59,713 bases of DNA, taken from positions 1 to 59,713 of the forward strand of contig NZ_JANJTL010000161.1 in the NCBI RefSeq assembly GCF_024711105.1. The letters are read 5' to 3'. The notes beneath the pieces are model-generated. The model made no database searches. It had not been told where the DNA came from and saw only the letters and a program-made list of their open reading frames with translations. Below are positions 23,171 to 31,285 of this stretch, piece after piece. Source of the DNA: Brevundimonas sp. GTDB taxonomy: Bacteria; Pseudomonadota; Alphaproteobacteria; Caulobacterales; Caulobacteraceae. The position numbers and the translations under genes were made by a program. How positions within the stretch are numbered: position 1 is the first letter of the stretch; each line of letters opens with the position of its first letter.

Positions 23171-23746
23171 CTACTCGCTCGGCACAGCCCCGCCGGCCGG
23201 CCAATCGCTCTCGCCGATGCGGCGCAGGGTCATCTCGATGGTCGGCCGGGGCTCCATGCCCTCGCGCATATAGGCGCCGACCTCGTGCCAGACACCGTCC
23301 TGCACCGTCGCCGTGTAGCGCACCACTGCGCCCGGTCCGGCCGGAACCTCCCAGACGAATCCGGTGTCAGTGCGCTCGAAGCGGAAGTCGCCGTCGTGAC
23401 CGTTGGCCCAGGAGCGGAAGCGGTAACGGTCCTCTCGCTCGTCCCACGAGATCACCGCCATGGCGTTGAACACCGTCACTCCGGCGGCGTCATAGCCCCG
23501 GCCCTCGACGACCCGGATCGAGCCTCCGAGGAGCGGCCCGACGCGCTCGGTCTGGGTCAATGTTGTTCGGCTGCCGTCGCGGTTGAAGATGACCGCCTCT
23601 CCACGCCATTCCCCGTCCAGGAACGACAGGTCGGCCACCTGTTGGCGCTGCTCGTCGGAACCGGCCGGGTTCATCGCCTGGGCCATGGCCAGCCCGGGCG
23701 CGCTCAGCGCCAGGACAGCCGAAAACACGATCGCACGCATACGCAT
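23171..23746 (-). CDS. Secreted DUF1579-like beta-barrel protein
   Basis: A 191-residue protein with a clear signal peptide (cleavage likely after GLAMAQA, about residue 23). The mature part begins with LSFLDGEWRGEAVIFNRDG and alternates short hydrophobic strands, as in lipocalin-like or DUF1579 proteins; YRFRSWANGHDGDF and FVWEVPAGPGAVVRYTATV are prominent. Ligand and function are unknown. A strong GGGAGGG ribosome site precedes the ATG, and a near-consensus sigma-70 promoter is seen upstream, so it is probably expressed alone. Confidence 0.72.
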   Translation of the reverse strand: MRMRAIVFSAVLALSAPGLAMAQAMNPAGSDEQRQQVADLSFLDGEWRGEAVIFNRDGSRTTLTQTERVGPLLGGSIRVVEGRGYDAAGVTVFNAMAVISWDEREDRYRFRSWANGHDGDFRFERTDTGFVWEVPAGPGAVVRYTATVQDGVWHEVGAYMREGMEPRPTIEMTLRRIGESDWPAGGAVPSE

Positions 23747-23775
23747 GGGGTCCCTCCCTTGCGGCTATGCTTTGC

Positions 23776-23805
23776 GTTATAAAGTGCTTGTTCACATGTC
23801 GTCAA
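23776..23805 (-). promoter_or_regulatory. Sigma-70-type promoter for the DUF1579-like gene
   Basis: On the minus strand TTGACG (23805-23800) and TATAAC (23781-23776) are separated by 18 bases and lie about 30 bases before the ATG at 23746. It is the most AT-rich point of the area. Confidence 0.6.
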
Positions 23806-23837
23806 GTTGGGCGCGGATCGCCTGTCGGCGGAGCCGT

Positions 23838-24494
23838 TCAGGCCCAGAGGTGATGTTGGCGGAAGGAGCCGTCTGCTTTGACGAACGCAAGGTTCACCTG
23901 CCCCAATGCGCCATCCCTCGGTCGCGTCAGGTAGTGGACGATGTCGTAAACGACGAAGCCGCGATCAGCCATCCAGCGGATCACCTGGGTGAACTGGTTG
24001 TCGTCGTACACACCTGCGGCCTTGAACATCTGTACCTCCATGAGGACCAGATCGGCCATTTCGAGCAGCTTCGGCGCGCCCCGAACGACGTCGATGTCGG
24101 CGCCCTGGCAGTCCGTCTTGATGAACAGAGGGCCCTCAACCGGTCCTTGGACCAGATCATCGAGACGGCGCACAGGGATGGTTCGGCGATCGCCGCCCCC
24201 CCAGTTTGGGTTCGAGATGAGACTCGCGGCGTCCTTCGCCTGCGGCGGCACCCTCAGTTCCGCTTCGGTGTTTTTCGAACCAGCGGCGCACAGGTGATAC
24301 TCGCCCTTCAGCCGCTTGAGGATGTTCTGAAGGGTAGGCTCCATCTCGGCGAGGGGCTCGACCAGAACATAGTAGGCGTCCGGGAACGTCCCGTAGATCT
24401 CCGGAGTGCCCCACGCCACACCGACATCGATCACCGTCTTGGGGGCGAAGCCCCGCTCTGCGAGAAACGCCATGAACTGCGGCATGTCTCGCAT
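23838..24494 (-). CDS. FkbM-family methyltransferase
   Basis: A 218-residue SAM-dependent methyltransferase of the FkbM family. Motif I is TVIDVGVAWGTPE (about 19-31); PVRRLDDLV and the family signature LFIKTDCQGADIDVVRGAP (about 123-141) are present, as is the C-terminal VNLAFVKAD. FkbM enzymes methylate hydroxyl groups of sugars or polyketides, or serve in glycan synthesis. It lies 28 bases downstream of petC on the same strand with no terminator between, so it is likely transcribed with the bc1 operon; a functional link is not evident. Confidence 0.85.
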   Translation of the reverse strand: MRDMPQFMAFLAERGFAPKTVIDVGVAWGTPEIYGTFPDAYYVLVEPLAEMEPTLQNILKRLKGEYHLCAAGSKNTEAELRVPPQAKDAASLISNPNWGGGDRRTIPVRRLDDLVQGPVEGPLFIKTDCQGADIDVVRGAPKLLEMADLVLMEVQMFKAAGVYDDNQFTQVIRWMADRGFVVYDIVHYLTRPRDGALGQVNLAFVKADGSFRQHHLWA

Positions 24495-24522
24495 GCGGGG
24501 TAAACTCCTTCGAAACCGCGGC

Positions 24523-25383
24523 CTAGTGCGCGACGTTGCGCCAGATGCGGCGGTAGCTGAACCAGGTCAGGACCGCGAAGCCCAGCAGATAGATCAGCAC
24601 GACCAGGCCGGTTTTCTTGCGCTCCACCTGATGTGGATCTGACGCCCAGGCCAGGAAGGCGGCGACGTCCTGGGCCATCTGGTCGACCGTCGCCTCGGTG
24701 CCATCGTCGTAGGTGACCGCGCCGTCCATCAGCGGCGGCGCCATGGCGATGAAGCCGCCCGGCGGCACATGGTGGCTGTCGCCGTCCCAGAACGGGCTTA
24801 GATCGCCGGCCATGTAGGCGTTGTAGTGCTGGCCGGCGCCGATGCGCAGGCCGGCCGGCGGCTCACGATAGCCAGTCAGGAGCGAATAGACGTACTCGGC
24901 GCCGCCGTGGCGGGCCTTGGTGATCACCGATAGGTCCGGCGGCGCGGCGCCGCCGTTGGCGAAGGCGGCGGCCGTCGCATTCGGGAACGGGCTGCGGAAC
25001 CGGTCCGCCGGGGTCGCCGCGCGCATGATCGGCTCGCCGGTCTCGGTGTCGAGGTCGCCGACCTCGATCTGGGCGGCGATGGCCTTCACATAGGGATTGT
25101 CGTTCGGGTTCGGGTGTTCCTCGGAATAGAAGGGTCCGCCCTCCTGGCCGAGGTTCCGGTACGACATCAGGTTCATCGAGTGGCAGGCCGCGCAGACCTG
25201 CTCATAGACCCGGTAGCCGCGTTGCAGCTGGCCCTGATCGAAGGTCCCGAACGGTCCCTCGAAGCTGTAGTCGACGTTGCGCGGATGGAGCGCCCCGCCT
25301 TCGGCCTGAACGGCTCCGGCGCCCATCAGGGCGGCGGCGGCCACGACACCGGCCGCGATGCGCTTGGAAAGCGTGGAGAACAT
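24523..25383 (-). CDS. petC: Cytochrome c1 of the bc1 complex
   Basis: Haem-c subunit that passes electrons from the Rieske protein to soluble or membrane cytochrome c. The 286-residue precursor has a signal peptide (about 1-27), the haem-binding VCAACHSMNLMSYRN (CxxCH, about 63-77), the region holding the Met ligand (YNAYMAGDLSPFWDG) and a C-terminal membrane anchor (about 257-277). It starts 6 bases after petB. Length is normal for a bacterial c1. Confidence 0.96.
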   Translation of the reverse strand: MFSTLSKRIAAGVVAAAALMGAGAVQAEGGALHPRNVDYSFEGPFGTFDQGQLQRGYRVYEQVCAACHSMNLMSYRNLGQEGGPFYSEEHPNPNDNPYVKAIAAQIEVGDLDTETGEPIMRAATPADRFRSPFPNATAAAFANGGAAPPDLSVITKARHGGAEYVYSLLTGYREPPAGLRIGAGQHYNAYMAGDLSPFWDGDSHHVPPGGFIAMAPPLMDGAVTYDDGTEATVDQMAQDVAAFLAWASDPHQVERKKTGLVVLIYLLGFAVLTWFSYRRIWRNVAH

Positions 25384-25389
25384 CGCGCG

Positions 25390-26694
25390 TCAGCCCTTCT
25401 GTTCGGCTTCGACGCCGGGCAGGACCGGCTCGGAAATGGTCGCCGGGATCGGCGAAGGCGTCTCCTTCAGGCCGACCCAGGGCATCAGCACGACGAAGAA
25501 GATGAAGTAGTAGGCGGTCAGGATGCGGGTCAGCCACAGGTAGCTGTTGATCATCCCGTCGAAGAGCTGGAAGCCGCCGCCGATGCCCGGGATCACCGGG
25601 GCGTCCGGCAGCTGGGCTCCGCACCAGCCAAGACCCAGGCACACCACCACGAAGATGATGAACAGGGTCCGCATCGTCGGGCGGTAGCGCATCGAGCGCA
25701 CCCGCGAGGTGTCCAGCCACGGCAGGATGAACAGCACGCCGATGGCGCCGAACATGGCCAGCACGCCCCCGAACTTGTCCGGGATGGCCCGCAGGATCGC
25801 GTAGAAGGGCAGCAGGTACCACTCGGGCACGATATGCGCCGGCGTCTGCAGCGGATTGGCCTGGATATAGTTGTCGGCGTGGCCCAGCGCGTTCGGATTG
25901 AAGAAGACGAACACGGCGAACATCATCAGGAACAGGATGATCGCGAACCCGTCCTTGACCGTATAGTACGGATGGAACGGCACCGTGTCGCGCGAGCGCG
26001 TCTCCTTGGGGATCAGGATGCCGACCGGGTTGTTCTGGCCCGCGTGGTGCAGCGCCCACAGGTGCAGGAACACCACGCCCGCGATGGCGAACGGCAGCAG
26101 GTAGTGGAGCGAGAAGAAGCGGTTCAGCGTCGCATTGTCGATCGCCGGGCCGCCGCGCAGCCACACCAGGATGGGCTCGCCCAGGACCGGGATGGCGCCG
26201 ATCAGGTTGGTGATCACCTCGGCGCCCCAGTAGGACATCTGGCCCCACGGCAGGACGTAGCCGAGGAAGGCGGTCGCGATCAGCAGGAAGAAGATGATGC
26301 AGCCGAGAATCCAGATCATCTCACGCGGCTGCTTGTACGAGCCGTAGTACAGGCCCCGCAGCATGTGGATGTAGACGGCGATGAAGAACATCGACGCGCC
26401 GTTGGCGTGCACGTAGCGCATCAGCCAGCCACCCGGCACGTCGCGCATGATGCGCTCGACCGAGGCGAAGGCCAGCTCGGTGTTCGGCACATAGTGCATG
26501 GCCAGAACGATGCCGGTGACGATCTGCGTCATCAGACAGACGGTCAGGATGGCGCCGAATGTCCACCAGTAGTTCAGGTTCTTCGGCGTCGGCAGGGCCA
26601 TGTAGTCGGCCCCGAAGCGGACGATCGGCAGGCGCGCGTCCAGCCACTTCTCCACGCCGGTCTTCGGCACGTAGGTCGATTCGTGATCGCTCAT
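25390..26694 (-). CDS. petB: Cytochrome b of the bc1 complex
   Basis: Membrane subunit of complex III that holds two b haems and both quinone sites. The 434-residue protein has eight or nine membrane helices. The first haem-ligand region is seen around [13 protein letters not shown] and [13 protein letters not shown], the second around [26 protein letters not shown], quoted as HLWALHHAG, and the quinol-oxidation PEWY motif in [15 protein letters not shown]. It lies between petA and petC. Confidence 0.97.
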   Translation of the reverse strand: MSDHESTYVPKTGVEKWLDARLPIVRFGADYMALPTPKNLNYWWTFGAILTVCLMTQIVTGIVLAMHYVPNTELAFASVERIMRDVPGGWLMRYVHANGASMFFIAVYIHMLRGLYYGSYKQPREMIWILGCIIFFLLIATAFLGYVLPWGQMSYWGAEVITNLIGAIPVLGEPILVWLRGGPAIDNATLNRFFSLHYLLPFAIAGVVFLHLWALHHAGQNNPVGILIPKETRSRDTVPFHPYYTVKDGFAIILFLMMFAVFVFFNPNALGHADNYIQANPLQTPAHIVPEWYLLPFYAILRAIPDKFGGVLAMFGAIGVLFILPWLDTSRVRSMRYRPTMRTLFIIFVVVCLGLGWCGAQLPDAPVIPGIGGGFQLFDGMINSYLWLTRILTAYYFIFFVVLMPWVGLKETPSPIPATISEPVLPGVEAEQKG

Positions 26695-26701
26695 CGTTGT
26701 C

Positions 26702-27271
26702 TCAGCCGATCCGGATGCGAGTGTCGGACAGGTATTCGTATTCCGGAACCGCCAGGTTCAGCGGCGCCGGACCCTTACGGATACGGCCGGAGGTGTCGTA
26801 GTGGGAGCCGTGGCAGGGGCAGAACCAGCCGCCGTAGTCGCCGGTGCCGAAGGTCGGCACGCAGCCCAGGTGCGTGCACGAGCCGACCAGAACCAGGTAC
26901 TGCTCGTGACCCTCGATAACGCGCTCTTCGTCCGTCTGAGGGTCCTTGAGGTCCGACAGCGGAGTCGCCCGGGCGGCCTCGATCTCGGCCGGGGTGCGAT
27001 AGCGCACGAACACCGGCTTGCCTTGCCAGCGCACGACGACCTGCTGGCCTTCGGACACCTTCGTCAGGTCGAACTCGATGGAGGCCAGCGCGACGGTGTC
27101 GGCGGCCGGGTTCATCTGGTTGATCAGCGGCCAGAGGACCGAGACCCCCGCGCCCACCGCCGCGGCGCCCGCGGCGATGTGGATGAAGTCGCGGCGATTC
27201 GGATCGCCATCGCCGTGGTCGGCGCCGTCGCCATGAACGACCTGATCGGTCACTGGGCTCACCTTTGTCAT
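26702..27271 (-). CDS. petA: Rieske iron-sulfur subunit of the bc1 complex
   Basis: Iron-sulfur subunit that accepts the first electron from quinol. The 189-residue protein has an N-terminal twin-arginine signal-anchor ([18 protein letters not shown], about 22-39), then the Rieske fold with cluster ligands in [11 protein letters not shown] (about 130-140) and [13 protein letters not shown] (about 151-163). The start at 27271 (MTKVSPV) is chosen; a longer open frame upstream has no family similarity. It is the first gene of petA-petB-petC. Confidence 0.96.
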   Translation of the reverse strand: MTKVSPVTDQVVHGDGADHGDGDPNRRDFIHIAAGAAAVGAGVSVLWPLINQMNPAADTVALASIEFDLTKVSEGQQVVVRWQGKPVFVRYRTPAEIEAARATPLSDLKDPQTDEERVIEGHEQYLVLVGSCTHLGCVPTFGTGDYGGWFCPCHGSHYDTSGRIRKGPAPLNLAVPEYEYLSDTRIRIG

Positions 27272-27324
27272 GGACGGCGGAGACAGCCTCTCCGCCGCAA
27301 ACAGATTGCCGCCCGGCCTGGTCC

Positions 27325-27373
27325 CCCCGGCCGCGCGTGCGCCGGGATTAGAGCGCGGCCGGGGCTTTTTCAA
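27325..27373 (-). promoter_or_regulatory. Hairpin and possible promoter upstream of petABC
   Basis: A perfect 12-bp inverted repeat (CCCCGGCCGCGC / GCGCGGCCGGGG, 27325-27364, loop 16) lies between the dipeptidase stop and petA. On the plus strand it is followed by a T-run (27366-27370), where no gene needs a terminator. On the minus strand TTGAAA (27373-27368) and TCTAAT (27352-27347), spaced by 15, could be a weak promoter for petABC. Confidence 0.35.
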
Positions 27374-27401
27374 CCGGTCAGTGACGGAAACCGGTGCTTC
27401 C

Positions 27402-28706
27402 TCAGCTTGCGCCCGCTCCGTCCAGCTGTCCGAGCGTCCCGTAGGGGGCCGGATCATCCGCAAGTTCGCGCGCCACGGCTTCCACCTCACGCATGACGCG
27501 GAGCACGTTTCCGCCCGCCAGCTTGGCCAAGTCCTCGTCGCTCCACCCGCGCCGGGCGAGTTCGACAAGCAGGTCGGGATAATCTTCCACCCCATTCAGG
27601 CCATCGACCGTATCGGTGATGCCGTCAAAGTCGCCGCCGATACCAACGTGGTCGATCCCGGCGACGTCGCGCACATGCTCAATGTGATCGGCGACCTGGC
27701 TCAGGGTGGCGGCCGGGCGCGGGTTGGCGGCCTCCCAGGCTGCGATGTCGGCGTCTTCCTGGGCTCCGGACGCCACATCCATGTCGGGCCCTCCCGTTTC
27801 GCGCCGACTGCGCTCCAACTCCGCCGTGCGGGCCAGGCTCCAGGCGCGCAGCTCCGGCGAGACGAACCCTGGCACGAAGGTGACCATGACCACTCCGCCG
27901 TTCTCAGGCAGCCGGCGCAGGACGGCGTCCGGCACGTTGCGGGGATGGTCAGCCACCTCCCGCGCGGACGAGTGCGAGAAGATGACCGGAGCCCGGGTCG
28001 CATCCAGCGCATCATTCATGCTGGCCTCGGAAACGTGGCTGAGATCGACCAGCATCCCCAGCCGGTTCATCTCGCTCACCACCGCCACGCCAAAGGGGGT
28101 CAGGCCGTCGTGCTCGGGCTCATCGGTCGCGGAGTCCGCCCAGGGCAGATTCTGCGAATGAGTCAGGGTCATGTAGCGGACCCCGGCCTCGAACAGGGTC
28201 CGCAGCACCGGCAGCGATTCGGCGATGCCGTTACCGCCCTCCATGCCGATCAGCGAGGCGATCCGCCCTTCTCCGTGGATGCGCTCGACGTCGGCGGCGG
28301 TGAAGGCCAGCTCGAAGACGTCCGGGTGCCGGCGCGCCAGTTCGCGCACCAGATCGATCTGCTGCATCACCGCGACAGTGGCCTCGCCGCCTGACAGCTG
28401 CGCCGGGACGTAGACCGACCAGAACTGCCCCCCGACGCCGCCCGCCCGCAGACGCGCGATGTCCGTGTGCATCGGCGGCTCCAGCCGCGACAGATCGGCG
28501 GTCAGGTCCAGCTGCGTCGCGTCGCCCGCCCAGCGCTCGCGCACCTGCCAGGGCAGGTCATTGTGCCCGTCAATCAACGGCGTGGCGGCCAGCACCGCGC
28601 GGACCCGCTCCTCCTCGGGCGTACGGCGGTCGGGCTGTTCGTCCTGCGCCAGGGCGGGCGTGGAAAGGCAGGCCAGCGCGGCCCCGAGCATCAGCAGGCG
28701 GTGCAT
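27402..28706 (-). CDS. Membrane dipeptidase, peptidase family M19
   Basis: A 434-residue secreted zinc hydrolase of the renal-dipeptidase family. A signal peptide (1-20, ending ALAQ) precedes the metal-binding start LIDGHNDLPWQVRERW (about 45-60), GMEGGNGIAES (the bridging Glu), LVDLSHVSEASM and IFSHSSAREVADHPRN (His ligands), and HVGIGGDFDG near the C-terminus. It likely cleaves L-,D-dipeptides or related amides in the periplasm. It is the only gene between the hemF leader, from which it diverges, and petABC. Confidence 0.93.
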   Translation of the reverse strand: MHRLLMLGAALACLSTPALAQDEQPDRRTPEEERVRAVLAATPLIDGHNDLPWQVRERWAGDATQLDLTADLSRLEPPMHTDIARLRAGGVGGQFWSVYVPAQLSGGEATVAVMQQIDLVRELARRHPDVFELAFTAADVERIHGEGRIASLIGMEGGNGIAESLPVLRTLFEAGVRYMTLTHSQNLPWADSATDEPEHDGLTPFGVAVVSEMNRLGMLVDLSHVSEASMNDALDATRAPVIFSHSSAREVADHPRNVPDAVLRRLPENGGVVMVTFVPGFVSPELRAWSLARTAELERSRRETGGPDMDVASGAQEDADIAAWEAANPRPAATLSQVADHIEHVRDVAGIDHVGIGGDFDGITDTVDGLNGVEDYPDLLVELARRGWSDEDLAKLAGGNVLRVMREVEAVARELADDPAPYGTLGQLDGAGAS

Positions 28707-28837
28707 GAGGAACTCCCGTTTCGAACCACCCTAGCCGCCTTGCCGCGCAAGGGAAAAGGGGTTTGCGGGCGTCACCCGTCCCCCTCCCCCGCCGAGGGCC
28801 TAACATGACGACCGGGCCGTTCTTCCCCCGCGCCTCC

Positions 28838-28874
28838 TGTCCGGACTGTTCGGACGGTTTGGACAGTGTTTTTT
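28838..28874 (+). repeat. Three 9-bp tandem repeats and T-run in the hemF leader
   Basis: TGTCCGGAC, TGTTCGGAC and GGTTTGGAC stand in tandem (28838-28864). The outer bases CTGTCC (28837-28842) and GGACAG (28861-28866) pair, and TTTTTT follows at 28869-28874, so the plus-strand RNA could form a terminator-like hairpin 80 bases before hemF. It could also be a binding site for a dimeric or multimeric regulator. Confidence 0.55.
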
Positions 28875-28886
28875 CGGGCATGCCGA

Positions 28887-28926
28887 GCGTCACGGCAGTT
28901 CGTACGCAACGTTCCGGACGTGACGC
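28887..28926 (+). promoter_or_regulatory. Inverted repeat before hemF
   Basis: GCGTCACG (28887-28894) and CGTGACGC (28919-28926) are perfect complements separated by 24 bases, ending 28 bases before the hemF ATG. In RNA this would be a stem-loop just upstream of the ribosome site region; as DNA it could be a spaced operator. Confidence 0.4.
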
Positions 28927-28954
28927 CCCGGCCCGCCTGTGATTGAAGCCGCTC

Positions 28955-29845
28955 ATGACCGCCGCTCCTTCCCTCGACCTCGATCTCGCCGAACGCCAGG
29001 AAATCGCCCGCGCCTGGTTCGAGACCTTCCGAGACCGGCTGTGCGAGGCGCTCGAGGCCCTGGAAGCCGAGGCCCCCGCCGACCTCTTTCCCGGCGAACC
29101 AGGCCGCTTCGAGCGCAAGCCCTGGACACGTCCCGAGGGCGGCGGCGGCGTCGCCTCCATGCTGCACGGCCGCCTCTTCGAGAAGGCCGGCGTCCACGTC
29201 TCGACGGTGCACGGGACCTTCACGCCGGAGTTCGCGAAATCGGTGCCGGGCGCCGAGGAGGATCCCCGCTTCTTCGCCACCGGCGTCAGCGTCATCATCC
29301 ATCCGCGTAGCCCGCGCGTTCCGGCCGCGCACATGAATACGCGGCTGATCTCGACGACGAAGTCCTGGTTCGGCGGCGGCGGCGACCTGACCCCCGTGCT
29401 CGACGTCCAGCGCAACCAGGAGAACCCGGACGCCCTCGCCTTCCACGCCGCCTACAAGGCCGTCTGCGACGCCCACGACCCGGGCGAAGGCTGGTACGCC
29501 CGCTACAAGGCCTGGTGCGACGAATACTTCTTCCTGCCGCACCGGAACGAGCCGCGCGGCATCGGCGGCATCTTCTACGACCACCACGACTCGGGCGATT
29601 TCGGGCGCGACTTCGCCTTCACGCGGGATGTCGGCCTGGCCTTCCTCGACAGCTACGTCTCGATCGTGCGGGACCGCATGGCCGAGCCCTGGACGCCCGA
29701 GGAACGCGAGGAGCAGCTGATCCGCCGCGGCCGGTACGTCGAGTTCAACCTGCTCTACGACCGCGGCACCCTGTTCGGGCTGAAGACGGGCGGCAACGTG
29801 GAGTCGATCCTCAGTTCCATGCCGCCCGAGGTGAAGTGGCCCTAG
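28955..29845 (+). CDS. hemF: Oxygen-dependent coproporphyrinogen III oxidase
   Basis: Aerobic haem-synthesis enzyme that decarboxylates coproporphyrinogen III to protoporphyrinogen IX. The 296-residue protein shows [19 protein letters not shown] (about 57-75), [24 protein letters not shown] (about 132-142), [21 protein letters not shown] (quoted in part, [14 protein letters not shown]) and [14 protein letters not shown]. The ATG at 28955 is preferred to a TTG four codons upstream. It is monocistronic, with a structured leader, and ends in a CTAG shared with the smpB stop. Confidence 0.96.
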   Translation: MTAAPSLDLDLAERQEIARAWFETFRDRLCEALEALEAEAPADLFPGEPGRFERKPWTRPEGGGGVASMLHGRLFEKAGVHVSTVHGTFTPEFAKSVPGAEEDPRFFATGVSVIIHPRSPRVPAAHMNTRLISTTKSWFGGGGDLTPVLDVQRNQENPDALAFHAAYKAVCDAHDPGEGWYARYKAWCDEYFFLPHRNEPRGIGGIFYDHHDSGDFGRDFAFTRDVGLAFLDSYVSIVRDRMAEPWTPEEREEQLIRRGRYVEFNLLYDRGTLFGLKTGGNVESILSSMPPEVKWP

Positions 29846-30309
29846 CCCTTCTCCCGCATCAGCCGGGCCTTGTCGCGCTGCCAGTCGCGTTCGGCTGAGG
29901 CCTCGCGCTTGTCGTGGGCCTTCTTGCCCTTGGCGAGCGCCACCTCGAGCTTGGCCAGGCCGCGCTCGTTGAAATAGAGCTTCACCGGCACGAGAGTCCG
30001 CCCTTCGCGCTGGACCGCGCCGATCAGCTTGTCGATCTGGCGGCGGCGCATCAGCAGCTTACGCGGCCGGCGCGGCTCGTGGTTGAAGCGGTTGGCCTGG
30101 CCGTAGGTCGGGATGTCGGCGTTGACGAGCATGAGCTCGCGACCTTCGACCGCGGCGTAGCTCTCGGCGATGTTGGCCCGTCCGCTGCGCAGGGACTTCA
30201 CCTCGGTTCCGGTCAGAGCCAGCCCGGCCTCGAAGCTTTCCTCCAGAAAGTAGTCGAAGCGCGCGCGCCGGTTCTCGGCGATCAGCTTGCGGGCCGGCGC
30301 GTCGTTCAT
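29842..30309 (-). CDS. smpB: SsrA-binding protein SmpB
   Basis: RNA-binding partner of tmRNA in trans-translation, rescuing stalled ribosomes. The 155-residue protein has [19 protein letters not shown] (about 11-29), [20 protein letters not shown] (about 32-51), [14 protein letters not shown] and [20 protein letters not shown], then a basic C-terminal tail. The ATG at 30309 overlaps the dapA stop (ATGA), so it is coupled to dapA; a dapA-smpB pair is common in alphaproteobacteria. Confidence 0.97.
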   Translation of the reverse strand: MNDAPARKLIAENRRARFDYFLEESFEAGLALTGTEVKSLRSGRANIAESYAAVEGRELMLVNADIPTYGQANRFNHEPRRPRKLLMRRRQIDKLIGAVQREGRTLVPVKLYFNERGLAKLEVALAKGKKAHDKREASAERDWQRDKARLMREKG

Positions 30310-31193
30310 GCCGTGACGCCGGCCAGGCTCACCGCCGCGTCGATCCGGGGCTTCACGGCGTCCCCGCACGGGATGAGCGGCAGGCGCAGTTCCTCGGCGC
30401 AATGGCCTAGCTTCGAAAGCACGTACTTCGTCGGGGACGGCGAGCTGTCGAGGAACAGCGCCTTGTGCAGATCGATGAGCCGGTCCTGCTGGGCGCGCGC
30501 GGCCTCCCAGTCTCCGGAGGCGGCGGCGGCGTAGAGGTGCGCCATGGCCGCGGGCGCGACGTTGGAGGTCACCGAGATCACCCCATGCCCGCCGTGCGCC
30601 AGGTAACCAAGGAAGCTGGGATCATCGCCCGAGATCAGGGCGAAGCCTTCGGGACAGTCGTTCCGCATCCGGCTGATGCGGCCCATGTCGCCGGTGGCGT
30701 CCTTGATGCCGACGATATTGGGCAGTTCAGCCAGCCGCGCCGTCGTGGCGTCGGCGAGGTCCACGCCCGTGCGGCCGGGCACATTGTACAGCAGCACCGG
30801 TAGCTGCACCGCGTCGTTGATGGCCACGAAATGGGCGTAGAGCCCGTCCTGGCTGGGCCGGTTGTAATAGGGCGTCACCACCAGCGCGCCGTCCGCGCCG
30901 ACCGTCTTGGCGTGGCGGACCAGATCGATGGCCTTGTCGGTCGCTGAGGCGCCCGCACCCGCGATCACCCGCACGCGCCCGGCGGCGACCTGGACGCACA
31001 GTTCGACGATCCGCTTGTGCTCATCAAGGCTGACGGTCGCGCTCTCGCCCGTGGTCCCGACGGGCACCACGCCATCGACGCCGCCCTCGATCTGGCGCTC
31101 CAACAGGAACCGGAACGCGGCCTCGTCCACTTTTCCGTCACGAAATGGTGTGATCAGGGCAGTGATCACGCCCTTGAAAAGGGGGCGGTTCAT
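30306..31193 (-). CDS. dapA: 4-hydroxy-tetrahydrodipicolinate synthase
   Basis: First committed enzyme of the diaminopimelate/lysine pathway, condensing pyruvate with aspartate semialdehyde. The 295-residue TIM barrel has [13 protein letters not shown] (about 11-23), [16 protein letters not shown] (about 42-57), the catalytic Tyr in [13 protein letters not shown] (about 133-145) and the Schiff-base Lys in [13 protein letters not shown] (about 159-171). Length is normal. It is cotranscribed with smpB and divergent from the lytic transglycosylase gene. Confidence 0.97.
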   Translation of the reverse strand: MNRPLFKGVITALITPFRDGKVDEAAFRFLLERQIEGGVDGVVPVGTTGESATVSLDEHKRIVELCVQVAAGRVRVIAGAGASATDKAIDLVRHAKTVGADGALVVTPYYNRPSQDGLYAHFVAINDAVQLPVLLYNVPGRTGVDLADATTARLAELPNIVGIKDATGDMGRISRMRNDCPEGFALISGDDPSFLGYLAHGGHGVISVTSNVAPAAMAHLYAAAASGDWEAARAQQDRLIDLHKALFLDSSPSPTKYVLSKLGHCAEELRLPLIPCGDAVKPRIDAAVSLAGVTA

Positions 31194-31285
31194 GGTCAGA
31201 CCGGTTTCTCGGTTGAGGGGTCCGCAAACCTAAGCGCGCCGGAACAGCGCGGCAAGCATCGGCAGGCACAGAAGGAGCGTAAGGT

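Noticed and set aside
25114-26919. Plus-strand open frame of 601 codons
   Set aside because: Antisense to petC and petB; composition dominated by Arg, Asp, Gln and His with no recognisable family. An effect of GC-rich third positions.
28838-28864. hemF leader repeats considered as a LexA box
   Set aside because: Alphaproteobacterial LexA sites are GTTC-N7-GTTC; here the repeat period is 9, not 11, and the third unit lacks GTTC.
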